Shown here: one piece after another, positions 1-8,201 of the stretch
How the letters are laid out: every line of letters begins with the position of its first letter
How positions within the stretch are numbered: the stretch's first letter is position 1
Assembly (NCBI GenBank): GCA_021153565.1
Contig: JAJKJU010000025.1
Span: 1 to 32,088 of the forward strand
Reading direction: 5' to 3'
DNA from: Rhizobacter sp.
Lineage (GTDB): Bacteria; Pseudomonadota; Gammaproteobacteria; Burkholderiales; Burkholderiaceae_C
Length of the DNA stretch: 32,088 nucleotides
Notes under the pieces: model-generated
Told to the model about the DNA's origin: nothing
What the model saw: only the letters and a program-made list of their open reading frames with translations
The model's database searches: none
Translations under genes and position numbers: made by a program

Positions 1-60
1 AGCTCTGCCTTAGCTCTGCCTTAGCTCTGCCTTAGCTCTGCCTTAGCTCTGCCTTAGCTC
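1..60. repeat. 11-bp tandem repeat array (AGCTCTGCCTT)
   Basis: The first 60 bases are about 5.5 perfect copies of AGCTCTGCCTT. The array runs off the left edge, so its full copy number is unknown. An 11-bp unit read in one frame hits a stop every few copies on both strands, so it is unlikely to be coding. There is no spacer between copies, which rules out a CRISPR array. Confidence 0.9.
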
Positions 61-80
61 GCGCTATGGCGAGCATTGCA

Positions 81-285
81 ACGACGAGCGGGTGCGATTC
101 AAACTGATGTCTACGCTTCAGGTTGCGGACACCGATTTTCGTTCAGGCTGACCCTTCGATACCTCAGGGCAGGGTACGCCAGCGGCGTATCGAAGCCCCA
201 TCCCGACGCTCCACAAGCCCTTCGATACCTCAGGGCGAACGGGTGTTGATGACTTCACATCAGTTTGAATCGCACCCACGACGAG
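81..285. mobile_element. MITE-like element: 21-bp terminal inverted repeats flanked by an 8-bp direct repeat
   Basis: Bases 90-110 are the exact reverse complement of 257-277 (21 of 21). The left arm begins GGGTGCGATTC and the right arm ends GAATCGCACCC. Directly outside them the octamer ACGACGAG occurs at 81-88 (one base from the left arm) and at 278-285 (touching the right arm), as a target-site duplication would. The interior is about 146 bp, has no credible gene, and carries two CCCTTCGATAC-type repeats. The structure is seen directly; reading it as a non-autonomous transposable element is inference. Confidence 0.55.
152..243. repeat. Two copies of a CCCTTCGATACCTCAGGGC repeat with a partial inverted copy between them
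   Basis: CCCTTCGATACCTCAGGGC occurs at 152-170 and again at 218-236, the second followed by GAACGGG. Between them GTATCGAAG at 187-195 is the inverse of CTTCGATAC, so the first copy can fold into a hairpin. From memory, this resembles the short palindromic repeats common between genes of Comamonadaceae; no search was possible. Confidence 0.6.
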
Positions 286-336
286 ATGACGAGCAGGGGG
301 GTCTTTTGGCGTGATGAGCGGGCATGATCGAAATAC

Positions 337-367
337 TCTCAGCCTCTCAGCCTCTCAGCCTCTCAGG
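337..367. repeat. 8-bp tandem repeat (TCTCAGCC), nearly four copies
   Basis: Three exact copies of TCTCAGCC are followed by a partial copy ending in GG. The array lies about 50 bp upstream of the maf start at 420 and within an upstream in-frame extension that opens at an ATG at 324. The unit is not a multiple of three, so copy-number change would alter the frame of any protein started at 324, but not of one started at 420. Confidence 0.8.
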
Positions 368-419
368 CCGACAGGGCGCCGCCGCCCGTCAGGCATTCGA
401 CCGATGGGAGAATCTCGGC

Positions 420-1016
420 ATGATCATCTCGCCGCCCGCCCTTGTTCTAGGATCGACATCGCGTTATCGCAGGGAGCTTCTCGAAAGATTGCGGCTGCCG
501 TTCAGCGTGGACGCTCCACAGGTGGACGAAACGCCGATTCCCGGCGAGAAGCCTGGGGATCTCGCTCTTCGCCTGGCACTCGCCAAGGCGCGAAATGTTG
601 CATCACGAGCACCTCGGTCGATCATCATCGGCTCGGATCAGGTGGCCGATCTCGATGGAGCTCCAGTTGGAAAGCCTGGAACTCATGAACGTGCCACCGA
701 ACAGCTTCGCTCGATGAGCGGGCGGAGTGTCGTGTTCCAGACTGCAATTGCCGTCGTCCGAGCAGATACAGGTTTCGAGTCCTCTGCGCTTGTACCGGTC
801 ACTGTTCGATTTCGACACCTGAGCGACGCGGAAATCGAGCACTACCTGCGAATTGAAGAACCCTACGACTGCGCAGGCAGCGCGAAATCCGAGACCCTGG
901 GGATCGCACTGCTGGATTCGATCGAATCCGATGACCCCACAGCGCTCGTGGGCCTCCCGCTGATCAGGACCTGCCACTTGCTGCGCGAAGCCGGGCTGGA
1001 TCCGCTCGCCCCATGA
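420..1016 (+). CDS. yceF: Maf family nucleotide pyrophosphatase (YceF type)
   Basis: A 198-aa protein of the Maf/Ham1-like fold, which hydrolyses modified or non-canonical nucleoside triphosphates to monophosphates in the cytosol. The YceF branch acts on 7-methyl-GTP. Visible signatures are the N-terminal GSTSRYRRELLERL (residues 11-24), VDETP (35-39) and GSDQ (71-74) with the catalytic Asp. The YRRELLERL and VDETPIPGE context fits YceF better than YhdE. The start at 420 gives the normal Maf N terminus (MIISPPALVLGSTS). An ATG at 324 would add 32 residues, partly encoded by the 8-bp repeat, with no family match. The gene overlaps the next one by 4 nt (ATGA), so the two are probably co-translated. 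Confidence 0.88.
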   Translation: MIISPPALVLGSTSRYRRELLERLRLPFSVDAPQVDETPIPGEKPGDLALRLALAKARNVASRAPRSIIIGSDQVADLDGAPVGKPGTHERATEQLRSMSGRSVVFQTAIAVVRADTGFESSALVPVTVRFRHLSDAEIEHYLRIEEPYDCAGSAKSETLGIALLDSIESDDPTALVGLPLIRTCHLLREAGLDPLAP

Positions 1017-1774
1017 CCGGCACCCTCTTCCTCGTCCCCAATACGCTCGATTTCGGCGTCGTGGCGGGCACACCCCCACCGCTGTCGGACGATCTTCCGC
1101 TGGGCGTGATTCGAACTGCCGCACGCCTGACTCATTGGGTGGCGGAGAACGCCAAGACAACGCGCGCCTTTCTCAAGCGGGTGGATGCTGTCGTGCCATT
1201 GACTCAAAATCTTCAGTCGGTGCAAATCGTGGAGCTACCCCGCCCACAAAAAGGCGCAAAGCATGCCGCCCCTGCGCCGAACCTCGACGCCCTCCTCACC
1301 CCTCCCCTTCAAGGCGTCGACATGGGGCTGATCTCCGAGGCGGGCCTTCCTGCGGTGGCCGATCCAGGCGCGGCGTTGGTCGAAGCGGCCCACCGGCGCG
1401 GCATCAAAGTCGTGCCGCTGTCAGGACCGAGTTCACTGATGCTCGCCCTGTCGGCCAGTGGACTGAATGGGCAGAGTTTCGCCTTCGTGGGCTATCTACC
1501 CGTTGAAGCCACCGAGCGCGGAGCCCGCATTCGCGAACTCGAAGCCCTGTCGCGGCGGCATGGCCAGACACAGCTGGTCATCGAGACGCCTTATCGCAAC
1601 GAGGCATTGCTCGAGGCACTGCTCGGCACCCTCGCCCCGAGCACGCGGCTGTCGATCAGTTGTGGACTCACCCTGCCTTCAGGATGGACACGAACAGACA
1701 CCGTAGCCCGCTGGCGAGGTGGAGCAAGCACGATCCCGAAAGACGTACCGGCTGTCTTCGGCCTACTGGCTTGA
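1013..1774 (+). CDS. SAM-dependent tetrapyrrole-methylase-family methyltransferase (RsmI paralogue)
   Basis: A 253-aa protein of the tetrapyrrole methylase superfamily, which includes the 16S rRNA 2'-O-methyltransferase RsmI. SAM-binding segments are visible: SEAGLPAVADPG at about 108-119 and LSGPSSLMLALSASGL at about 136-151. The N terminus (TLFLVPNTLDFG) lacks the usual RsmI start (LYVVATPIGNL), which points to the RsmI-like paralogue often found next to maf in betaproteobacteria. The substrate is unknown, with rRNA possible. The start codon overlaps the yceF stop. The 3' end overlaps the convergent helicase gene by 12 bp, leaving no room for a separate terminator. Confidence 0.8.
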   Translation: MTGTLFLVPNTLDFGVVAGTPPPLSDDLPLGVIRTAARLTHWVAENAKTTRAFLKRVDAVVPLTQNLQSVQIVELPRPQKGAKHAAPAPNLDALLTPPLQGVDMGLISEAGLPAVADPGAALVEAAHRRGIKVVPLSGPSSLMLALSASGLNGQSFAFVGYLPVEATERGARIRELEALSRRHGQTQLVIETPYRNEALLEALLGTLAPSTRLSISCGLTLPSGWTRTDTVARWRGGASTIPKDVPAVFGLLA

Positions 1775-3265
1775 ATCTACAGGTTCAGCCTTTTTCGCGC
1801 CGAAAAGCGCAGCGACCTTGCGCTTGGGCTTGATGTTGGGCGAGAGGCCACGCGGCGACGGAACGGATTGCGAGGCCTTGGTCTCCCACGCGGGCTCGGC
1901 AGTGGCGCTGGCCTCGTAGGGACGCTCGAAGAACGGGTCCATCTTGGGCTTCGGTGACGCATACCCATAGCCCGGGCTACTCGTTCGCGGCGTGGGGCGA
2001 CTGTCGCGACGCTCGTCGTCATCGCGACGCGGGCGATCGCGCAGTTCGCGGCGCGTGCGATCGTCGTCCAGCTCCAGCGGCTCAAGCTCAATCTTCTTCT
2101 TGATCAGTTTCTCGATGTCGCCGATCAAGCGAGCGTCCTCGCGCGTCACCAGCGTAATAGCCAACCCCGACGCTCCAGCACGGCCCGTACGGCCGATGCG
2201 GTGAACGTAGTCTTCTGCATTGAAAGGAACGTCGAAGTTGAAGACGGCAGGCAGATCGGCGATGTCCAGGCCGCGCGCCGCGACGTCGGTGGCCACAAGC
2301 ACATCGACTTCGCCGCGCTTAAAGGCCTCCAGGGCCTTCAAGCGTTCGTCCTGCGACTTGTCGCCATGCAGGGCATTGGTGCGCAAGCCATCGTGCTCGA
2401 AGGCACGAGCAAGACGAGCGCAGCCGAGCTTGGAGTTGACGAAAACAATGGCCTGCGTGAGGGTGCGGTCCTTGATCAGTTTCAGGACAGCAGCACGCTT
2501 GTCGTCGGTCGCAACGCTGAAGAAGCGCTGCTCAACGTTGGTCGCAGTCGCGTTCGGCCGCGCCACTTCCACGAGGATCGGATCCTGTAGGTAGCTCTCG
2601 GCGAGTCGCTTGATTTCGGGCGAAAACGTGGCGGAAAACAGCAAAGTCTGGCGCTGCTTGGGCAGGTAGCTCAGGATGCGCTGCAGGTCGGGCAGGAAGC
2701 CGATGTCCAGCATGCGGTCGGCTTCGTCGAGCACGACGTACTCGACTTGGTTGAGCACCGCACTCTTCGCTTCGATGTGGTCGAGCAGGCGCCCCGGCGT
2801 GGCAATCAGCACTTCGACGCCAGCTTTCAGCTCGAGCGTCTGTGGCTTCATGTCGATGCCGCCGAAGACGACAGTGGCCCGAAGCTTGGTGTGCTTGGAG
2901 TAGGTTTTGACGCTGTTGGCGACCTGGTCGGCCAGTTCGCGGGTCGGCGCAAGAACCAAGGCCCGCACGGGATGCCGCGCCGGCGACATGCTCGGGTTCT
3001 CGTGTTTGAGCATTTTTTGCAAAAGAGGCAGCGAGAACGCCGCCGTCTTGCCGGTGCCGGTCTGGGCTGCACCCATCACGTCACGGCCGTCCAGGACGAT
3101 TGGGATGGCTTTCGCCTGGATGGGCGTCATCATCAGATACCCCGACTCCGCGACGGCGCGAAGCAGCTTCGGGTCAAGCGGAAGGGTGTCGAAACGGGCG
3201 GGGGCGGGCTGTGGCGATTCGGTGGCGGTCGCCCCGGCGCCCGCGGCCAGGGTTTTTTCGGTCAT
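1763..3265 (-). CDS. rhlE: DEAD-box RNA helicase, RhlE type
   Basis: A 500-aa ATP-dependent RNA helicase, cytosolic, expected to act in ribosome assembly or RNA turnover. The full set of superfamily 2 motifs is present: Q motif with TPIQ (47-50), motif I AQTGTGKT (67-74), PTRELA (107-112), TPGR (156-159), DEAD (180-183), SATF, and motif VI HRIGRTGRAG. The C-terminal tail of about 100 residues is rich in Arg, Asp and Lys, as in RhlE proteins, where it helps bind RNA. It begins with FDTLPLDPKLLRAV, also RhlE-like. It lies 46 bp downstream of the WecA-like gene on the same strand and may share its transcript. It is probably not part of the glycan pathway. Confidence 0.9.
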   Translation of the reverse strand: MTEKTLAAGAGATATESPQPAPARFDTLPLDPKLLRAVAESGYLMMTPIQAKAIPIVLDGRDVMGAAQTGTGKTAAFSLPLLQKMLKHENPSMSPARHPVRALVLAPTRELADQVANSVKTYSKHTKLRATVVFGGIDMKPQTLELKAGVEVLIATPGRLLDHIEAKSAVLNQVEYVVLDEADRMLDIGFLPDLQRILSYLPKQRQTLLFSATFSPEIKRLAESYLQDPILVEVARPNATATNVEQRFFSVATDDKRAAVLKLIKDRTLTQAIVFVNSKLGCARLARAFEHDGLRTNALHGDKSQDERLKALEAFKRGEVDVLVATDVAARGLDIADLPAVFNFDVPFNAEDYVHRIGRTGRAGASGLAITLVTREDARLIGDIEKLIKKKIELEPLELDDDRTRRELRDRPRRDDDERRDSRPTPRTSSPGYGYASPKPKMDPFFERPYEASATAEPAWETKASQSVPSPRGLSPNIKPKRKVAALFGAKKAEPVDSSQ

Positions 3266-3311
3266 CCGTCGATTATCGCCGGGCGGGGCAAAGCCCCTTT
3301 TATGTCACCAA

Positions 3312-4403
3312 TCAGCGCCGAACAATGAGCCAGTCGGGCACTCTTAATTTCACAATGCTTCCGTACAGAAAGACATACGTCATTGCAAACATGATGATGA
3401 AGCCGCCCAGCACCAGCGAGTTGCTCCAAAAGAGCATCGCCGGCACGACCGACATCATGCACAGCAACCACAGGTAGGGCGCAGTCATCGAATTACGTTT
3501 GGTCAGGACTTTGGCCTCGCGATTACCCACCGCCCAACGCATCACGCGGCGGTAGATGAGGCTGTGCAGGTGAACGCCATCGGGCATCCCGATGGCGCGG
3601 CCACGAACGAACTTGCGGCGGTACATCGAGAACACTGTCTCGAAGATCGGATAGATGCACATCAGCAGCGGACACAGCGGCGATACGTTGGGGTTTCGAT
3701 GCACGAGCAACACACTCAGCTCAGCGACGAAGAATCCGAGGAAATATGCCCCGCCATCACCCAGAAAAATCAAGCCCGCCGGGAAGTTCCAAATGAAAAA
3801 CCCCATGACGGCGCCCAGCCCCGACAGTGCACACAGCGCAATCACAGAATCGCCAGCCTGAAATGCGACATAGGCTGTTGCTGCGAGCATGAGTACGACG
3901 CACATCGCCGCCAATCCATTGAAGCCATCGATGATGTTCACGGCGTTGGCGACGCCGGCCACGGCGAACAAAGTGACAAGGACAGCACACACACGAAATG
4001 ACACGAGCCAATCGATTCCGGGAATGTCTGTACGGTCAATGATGGCCCCGAGGAACCAAGCCGCAAGCCCGGCTGACACTGCGGTGAAAAAGAGTCTGCG
4101 ACGCGGACTCTGGGTCTTTGTGAGATCCTCGGCCAGACCCGAAAAAAATGCCGGAACGGCGCAAAGCATGAGTTGGACACCGAGCAGCGTCTGGCCAGAA
4201 CTGAGCACAGTGAAGATGCCGAGTGCGGCAGCCAGTCCAATGACGATACCCAATCCGCCGACCCGAGGTACCGGACGCGAATGGAACTTCTGAGGCCCCG
4301 ACATGTCGAGGTCCGCCGAGAAATGCGAATGGGTGCGGGCCGAACGGATGATGAAGAAAGTGACTGCAGCGGATACGGCGAAGCCGAGAAGCAAAACGAT
4401 CAT
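3312..4403 (-). CDS. WecA/MraY-family undecaprenyl-phosphate sugar-1-phosphate transferase
   Basis: A 363-aa multi-pass inner-membrane protein (about 10-11 hydrophobic segments). The family moves a HexNAc-1-phosphate from a UDP-sugar to undecaprenyl phosphate and so starts a lipid-linked glycan. Motifs visible are KFHSRPVPRVGG (39-50), GLAEDLTK (89-96, the position of the acidic DD motif, here Glu-Asp), NAVNIIDGFNGLA (153-165), FLGDGGAYFLGF (213-224) and HLHSLIYRR in the last cytoplasmic loop. Asp93, Asp159 and Asp217 fit Mg-binding and catalytic positions. A Shine-Dalgarno AAGGA precedes the ATG. It is divergent from rfbB across 92 bp and is the best candidate for the initiating transferase of the neighbouring glycan. 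The exact sugar cannot be read from sequence. Confidence 0.85.
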   Translation of the reverse strand: MIVLLLGFAVSAAVTFFIIRSARTHSHFSADLDMSGPQKFHSRPVPRVGGLGIVIGLAAALGIFTVLSSGQTLLGVQLMLCAVPAFFSGLAEDLTKTQSPRRRLFFTAVSAGLAAWFLGAIIDRTDIPGIDWLVSFRVCAVLVTLFAVAGVANAVNIIDGFNGLAAMCVVLMLAATAYVAFQAGDSVIALCALSGLGAVMGFFIWNFPAGLIFLGDGGAYFLGFFVAELSVLLVHRNPNVSPLCPLLMCIYPIFETVFSMYRRKFVRGRAIGMPDGVHLHSLIYRRVMRWAVGNREAKVLTKRNSMTAPYLWLLCMMSVVPAMLFWSNSLVLGGFIIMFAMTYVFLYGSIVKLRVPDWLIVRR

Positions 4404-4495
4404 GTCCTTAGTGTATTCGGGGGGCTCTAGGTGCCTCGTACGGCGGTCGATACAATCGCGCCCGCTCTCCCCATACGAATAACCAGGGCTTTGTC
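4404..4495 (+). promoter_or_regulatory. Divergent intergenic region with candidate rfbB promoter
   Basis: This 92-bp gap separates the WecA-like gene (minus) from rfbB (plus). A good -10 hexamer TACAAT lies at 4451-4456, about 40 bp before the rfbB ATG. No convincing -35 box is seen at 16-18 bp spacing, so it may need an activator. For the minus gene only the AAGGA ribosome site is clear. Confidence 0.35.
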
Positions 4496-5572
4496 ATGCT
4501 GTTGATCACTGGAGCCGCGGGCTTCATCGGCGGAAACTTCGTCCACCACTGGTTCGAAAGCTCAAGCGAACCAGTGGTAGTGCTGGACAAGCTCACCTAT
4601 GCCGGGAACGCAGCGACGATCGCCGCATTCCTGAAACCCGGTCACTGCGAGCTGGTGCAAGGCGACATAGGAGACCGAGCTCTTGTCGCAAGATTGCTGA
4701 ATGAGCACGCGCCACGTGCCCTGCTCCATTTCGCGGCCGAAAGTCATGTTGATCGCTCTATTCATGGCCCTGGAGAATTCGTCCAAACCAATCTGGTTGG
4801 AACATTCGGCCTGCTTGAAGAAGTGCGGGCGTACTGGACCGAACTGTCCGGTGAAAAGAGAGATTCATTTCGCTTGCTACACGTCTCCACCGACGAGGTC
4901 TACGGTTCGCTGAGCGACACGGACCCCGCCTTCACCGAGACGACACCCTATTCACCCAACAGCCCCTATTCGGCCACCAAGGCCGGGAGCGACCACCTCG
5001 TTCGTGCCTATCACCACACGTATGGCATTCCAACTCTGACAACGAATTGCAGCAACAACTACGGTCCGTATCACTTTCCGGAAAAGCTCATCCCGCTGAT
5101 GATTCTGAATGCATTGGACGGAAAACCATTGCCCGTTTATGGTGACGGAAAGAATATACGAGATTGGCTCTATGTGCGCGATCACTGCGAAGCGATTCGC
5201 CAGGTTCTCGAGCGCGGTCGACCGGGAGAAACGTACAACGTTGGCGGCAAGAACGAGATTCGAAACATCGACGTCGTGACGACCATTTGCCGCAAGCTGG
5301 ACGCACTGCGTCCGCGCGCGACGGGCAAGTACGAAGATCTCATTACTTATGTGACGGACCGCCCTGGTCATGACAGGCGGTATGCCATCGACCCGAGCAA
5401 GATCGAACGCGAGATCGGCTGGCAGCCGACCGAGACATTTGCCAGTGGTATCGAGAAGACGGTTCGTTGGTATCTTGAGAACGATGAGTGGATCGCAGGT
5501 GTCAGGTCTGGGGCCTATCGCCAGTGGATTCAGACGCAGTACGGCCATGAATCCCGAGGGCCTGGCGTTTGA
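4496..5572 (+). CDS. rfbB: dTDP-glucose 4,6-dehydratase
   Basis: A 358-aa extended short-chain dehydrogenase that converts dTDP-D-glucose to dTDP-4-keto-6-deoxy-D-glucose, the second step of dTDP-L-rhamnose synthesis. It shows the NAD-binding GAAGFIG (6-12), the dehydratase triad region STDEVYG (131-137, Thr132-Asp133-Glu134) and YSATK (158-162) with the catalytic Tyr and Lys. Later segments [15 protein letters not shown] and [12 protein letters not shown] are typical of RmlB. It is the first gene of the rml operon. Its stop overlaps the rfbD start by 4 nt. Length is normal for the family. Confidence 0.96.
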   Translation: MLLITGAAGFIGGNFVHHWFESSSEPVVVLDKLTYAGNAATIAAFLKPGHCELVQGDIGDRALVARLLNEHAPRALLHFAAESHVDRSIHGPGEFVQTNLVGTFGLLEEVRAYWTELSGEKRDSFRLLHVSTDEVYGSLSDTDPAFTETTPYSPNSPYSATKAGSDHLVRAYHHTYGIPTLTTNCSNNYGPYHFPEKLIPLMILNALDGKPLPVYGDGKNIRDWLYVRDHCEAIRQVLERGRPGETYNVGGKNEIRNIDVVTTICRKLDALRPRATGKYEDLITYVTDRPGHDRRYAIDPSKIEREIGWQPTETFASGIEKTVRWYLENDEWIAGVRSGAYRQWIQTQYGHESRGPGV

Positions 5573-6465
5573 AGATTCTGCTTTTCGGCAAGGGCGGTCA
5601 GGTCGGTTGGGAGCTGCAGCGAGCACTACTTCCACTCGGAGAACTCGTTGCGGTCGGCTCCGAGAGTAAGGATCTGTCCGGCGATTTCAGCCAACCCGAA
5701 GAAATCGCGCGGACGATTCAATCAGTCCGCCCAGACATCATCGTCAATGCCGCAGCCCATACGGCTGTCGACAAGGCCGAGAGCGAGCCCGACTTTGCAC
5801 GCACGTTGAACGCCACCACCCCAGGCGTGATCGCACGGGCGGCAGCAGCATCGGGCGCGTGGCTGATGCACTACAGCACGGACTACGTGTTCGACGGCAG
5901 CGGCACTGCCCCCTGGACCGAAGATTCACCCACCGGCCCTTTGAGTGTCTACGGTCGCACCAAATTCGAAGGCGAGCAGGCAATTCGCGAAAGCGGGTGC
6001 AAGCACATCATTTTCCGCACGAGTTGGGTCTACGGGGCGCGCGGCGGCAACTTTGCCAAGACCATGTTGAGATTGGCGCAAGAACGCGAACGCCTCACCG
6101 TCATCAACGATCAGTTCGGCGCGCCAGCGGGCGCGGATTTGCTCGCCGACTTGACGGGGATAGTGCTTCGTACAGCACTGTCGCGGAGTGAGGTAAGTGG
6201 GACTTATCACGCCGCACCAGCAGGAGAAACCACTTGGCATGGCTATGCGACTCATGTGATCGAATTCGCCCGAAGGGCTGGCTTGGCCATCAAGGTGCAG
6301 CCTGCTGCGATCGAAGCCGTACCGACGAGTTCGTTTCCAAGTCCCGCAAAGCGGCCTGGTAACTCGCGGCTCAATACATCAAAGTTGCGGAACACATTCA
6401 ACGTCACGCTGCCCGATTGGCGAATTGGCGTTGATCGAATGCTGACTGAAATACTCGAGCGCTAA
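5569..6465 (+). CDS. rfbD: dTDP-4-dehydrorhamnose reductase
   Basis: A 298-aa reductase for the last step of dTDP-L-rhamnose synthesis (dTDP-4-keto-L-rhamnose to dTDP-L-rhamnose, using NAD(P)H). Visible are GKGGQVG (7-13), the STDYVFDG segment and the catalytic pair Tyr128/Lys132 in VYGRTK. The start is a TTG at 5569 inside TTGA, shared with the rfbB stop. It gives [16 protein letters not shown], the expected N terminus, and no ATG fits better. A TTG start in a 4-nt overlap suggests translation by coupling to rfbB. Confidence 0.95.
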   Translation: MKILLFGKGGQVGWELQRALLPLGELVAVGSESKDLSGDFSQPEEIARTIQSVRPDIIVNAAAHTAVDKAESEPDFARTLNATTPGVIARAAAASGAWLMHYSTDYVFDGSGTAPWTEDSPTGPLSVYGRTKFEGEQAIRESGCKHIIFRTSWVYGARGGNFAKTMLRLAQERERLTVINDQFGAPAGADLLADLTGIVLRTALSRSEVSGTYHAAPAGETTWHGYATHVIEFARRAGLAIKVQPAAIEAVPTSSFPSPAKRPGNSRLNTSKLRNTFNVTLPDWRIGVDRMLTEILER

Positions 6466-6489
6466 AGCGCCCTGGGAAGGAGAGGCACC

Positions 6490-7371
6490 ATGACAAGAAA
6501 GGGAATCATCCTTGCCGGAGGGTCAGGAACGCGATTGCATCCGGCGACACTTGCCGTGAGCAAGCAATTGCTGCCGGTCTACGACAAGCCGATGGTGTAC
6601 TACCCCTTGGCCACTCTGATGCTCGCTGGCATACGCGACATCCTGCTCATCAGCACCCCCCAAGACACACCGCGCTTCGAGGCGCTGCTGGGCGACGGTG
6701 CCAAATGGGGTGTCAACATCAGCTATTGCGTACAGCCCAGCCCAGATGGCCTGTCGCAGGCTTTCATCCTGGGCAAGCAGTTCGTCAACGGCCAACCCAG
6801 TGCGCTGGTGTTGGGCGACAACATCTTCTACGGGCACGACCTGCAGGGCTTGCTCCATTCGGCCGCCAACCGTAGCACGGGTGCCACCGTTTTCGCCTAC
6901 CACGTGCACGACCCTGAGCGCTACGGCGTGGTGGCCTTCGACGCCACCAAGCGCGCGCTGAGCATTGAAGAAAAGCCCAAGGCGCCCAAGAGCAACTATG
7001 CGGTGACCGGCTTGTATTTCTACGACGAGCAGGTGTGCGACATCGCGGCCAGCATCAAGCCCTCGCCTCGTGGCGAGCTGGAGATCACCGACGTCAATGC
7101 GCACTACCTCACCCGAGATCAACTCAATGTCGAAATCATGGGGCGCGGATATGCGTGGCTGGATACCGGCACGCACGACAGCCTGATGGAAGCGGGGCAG
7201 TTCATTGCCACGCTGGAAAAGCGGCAAGGCCTGAAGGTGGCGTGCCCTGAAGAGATTGCGTTCCGATCTAGCTGGATCAGCCGGGAGCAGCTTGAGGCCC
7301 TGGCGCAGCCGATGTTAAAGAACGGCTACGGCCAATACCTCATGCAAATTGTCAAGAGCCAGGTATTTTGA
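6490..7371 (+). CDS. rfbA: Glucose-1-phosphate thymidylyltransferase
   Basis: A 293-aa nucleotidyltransferase that makes dTDP-D-glucose from dTTP and glucose-1-phosphate, the entry and feedback-controlled step of the rhamnose pathway. It has the GGSGTRLHP loop (10-18), Lys25 in [12 protein letters not shown], and LGDNIFYG (108-115) with metal-binding Asp110. A strong Shine-Dalgarno (GGAAGGAG) lies just upstream of the ATG. The stop codon TGA shares its last base with the ATG of rfbC. Length matches RmlA. Confidence 0.96.
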   Translation: MTRKGIILAGGSGTRLHPATLAVSKQLLPVYDKPMVYYPLATLMLAGIRDILLISTPQDTPRFEALLGDGAKWGVNISYCVQPSPDGLSQAFILGKQFVNGQPSALVLGDNIFYGHDLQGLLHSAANRSTGATVFAYHVHDPERYGVVAFDATKRALSIEEKPKAPKSNYAVTGLYFYDEQVCDIAASIKPSPRGELEITDVNAHYLTRDQLNVEIMGRGYAWLDTGTHDSLMEAGQFIATLEKRQGLKVACPEEIAFRSSWISREQLEALAQPMLKNGYGQYLMQIVKSQVF

Positions 7372-7931
7372 TGAAAGTGACCAAGACCGCCATCGACGGT
7401 GTGCTGATTCTCGAACCTAAGGTGTTCGGCGACGCGCGCGGCTTCTTCATGGAGAGCTTCAACCAGAAGACCTTCACTGAGGCTCTCGGCAGTGAAGTCA
7501 ACTTCGTGCAAGACAACCATTCGCGATCAACCAAGGGCGTGCTGCGTGGGTTGCACTACCAAAAGCCGCCGCACGCGCAGGGCAAGCTGGTGAGGGTTAC
7601 GCAAGGCAGCGCCTATGACGTGGCCGTGGACATCCGGCGTGGCAGCGCAACTTTCGGCCAGTGGGTGGGCGTCGAGTTGAGCGGTGAAAACCATCGCCAG
7701 TTGTGGCTGCCTCCCGGCATGGCGCATTGGTTTCTTGTTACAAGCGAGAGCGCCGACTTTCTCTACAAGACCACCGACTACTACGCGCCACAGGCCGAGG
7801 GCTGCGTGCTTTGGTCCGACCCAGTCCTGGGCATCACCTGGCCCGACGTGGGCATGGCCCCTCGACTGGCAGACAAGGACGCTGCTGCGCCGCCGTTGTC
7901 AGGGGTAATCGCCTTTGAAGGCACGGCCTGA
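7371..7931 (+). CDS. rfbC: dTDP-4-dehydrorhamnose 3,5-epimerase
   Basis: A 186-aa cupin-fold epimerase that inverts C3 and C5 of dTDP-4-keto-6-deoxyglucose. Signature segments are DARGFFMESF (21-30), GVLRGLHYQ (56-64) with active-site His62, and DFLYKTTDYY around Tyr132. The ATG at 7371 is chosen because it overlaps the rfbA stop by one base (TGATG) and gives the usual MKVTKT start. A TTG three bases earlier would add one Met. It is the last gene of the rml operon, after which comes a 270-bp gap. Confidence 0.95.
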   Translation: MKVTKTAIDGVLILEPKVFGDARGFFMESFNQKTFTEALGSEVNFVQDNHSRSTKGVLRGLHYQKPPHAQGKLVRVTQGSAYDVAVDIRRGSATFGQWVGVELSGENHRQLWLPPGMAHWFLVTSESADFLYKTTDYYAPQAEGCVLWSDPVLGITWPDVGMAPRLADKDAAAPPLSGVIAFEGTA

Positions 7932-8024
7932 TCGGCGCTGACTGCGAGCCCATGGGACAAGGCCTATATCTTCTCAAAACAAGAGAGGTTTTCAGTCAAT
8001 CCATTGGCCTCGGCTGCCCCCATC

Positions 8025-8096
8025 TCCCTTCGGGCCAAGCCCGTCGAAGCCAGCGCAGCGCACCGTGCACCCTTTGACAAACTCATGGCGGACGGA
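8025..8096. repeat. Degenerate inverted pair of the CCCTTCGA...AGGGCGAACGG repeat
   Basis: CCCTTTGACAAACTCATGGC (8070-8089, then GGACGG) resembles the repeat at 152-243, and the inverse form GCCAAGCCCGTCGAAGCC sits at 8034-8051. Together they form an imperfect inverted pair, a likely transcript stem-loop between rfbC and the yjjJ-like pseudogene. Apart from this, 7932-8201 shows nothing coding. Confidence 0.45.
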
Positions 8097-8201
8097 GACT
8101 GTCCGGGGAATATCACTATCAGCAAGCTGGAGAAATTTCCCGTCGATTCCATTGGCAGGTGCCCACATGAAATCTTCTCTCGAATCATTTCATAATGGCG
8201 C

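Noticed and set aside
1-60. CRISPR array
   Set aside because: The repeats are 11 bp and directly joined with no spacers, and no cas gene is present.
123-314. 63-aa plus-strand open frame
   Set aside because: It is made mostly of the palindromic repeats and an arm of the inverted repeat; the composition is not protein-like.
420-1016. Link between this Maf gene and pseudaminic acid through the flagellin glycosyltransferases also called Maf
   Set aside because: The names coincide only. This protein has the GSDQ and VDETP motifs of the Maf/YceF nucleotide pyrophosphatases, not the motility accessory factor fold.
3285-3301. Rho-independent terminator GGGGC-AAA-GCCCC-TTTT
   Set aside because: The T-run is on the plus strand, but both flanking genes run on the minus strand, so it would end no known transcript; the stem is also only 5 bp.
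4952-5635. 227-aa minus-strand frame across rfbB and rfbD
   Set aside because: It is an antisense shadow of two clearly conserved genes.
6523-7227. 234-aa minus-strand frame in rfbA
   Set aside because: It lies wholly opposite a conserved enzyme gene and has no recognisable motifs.
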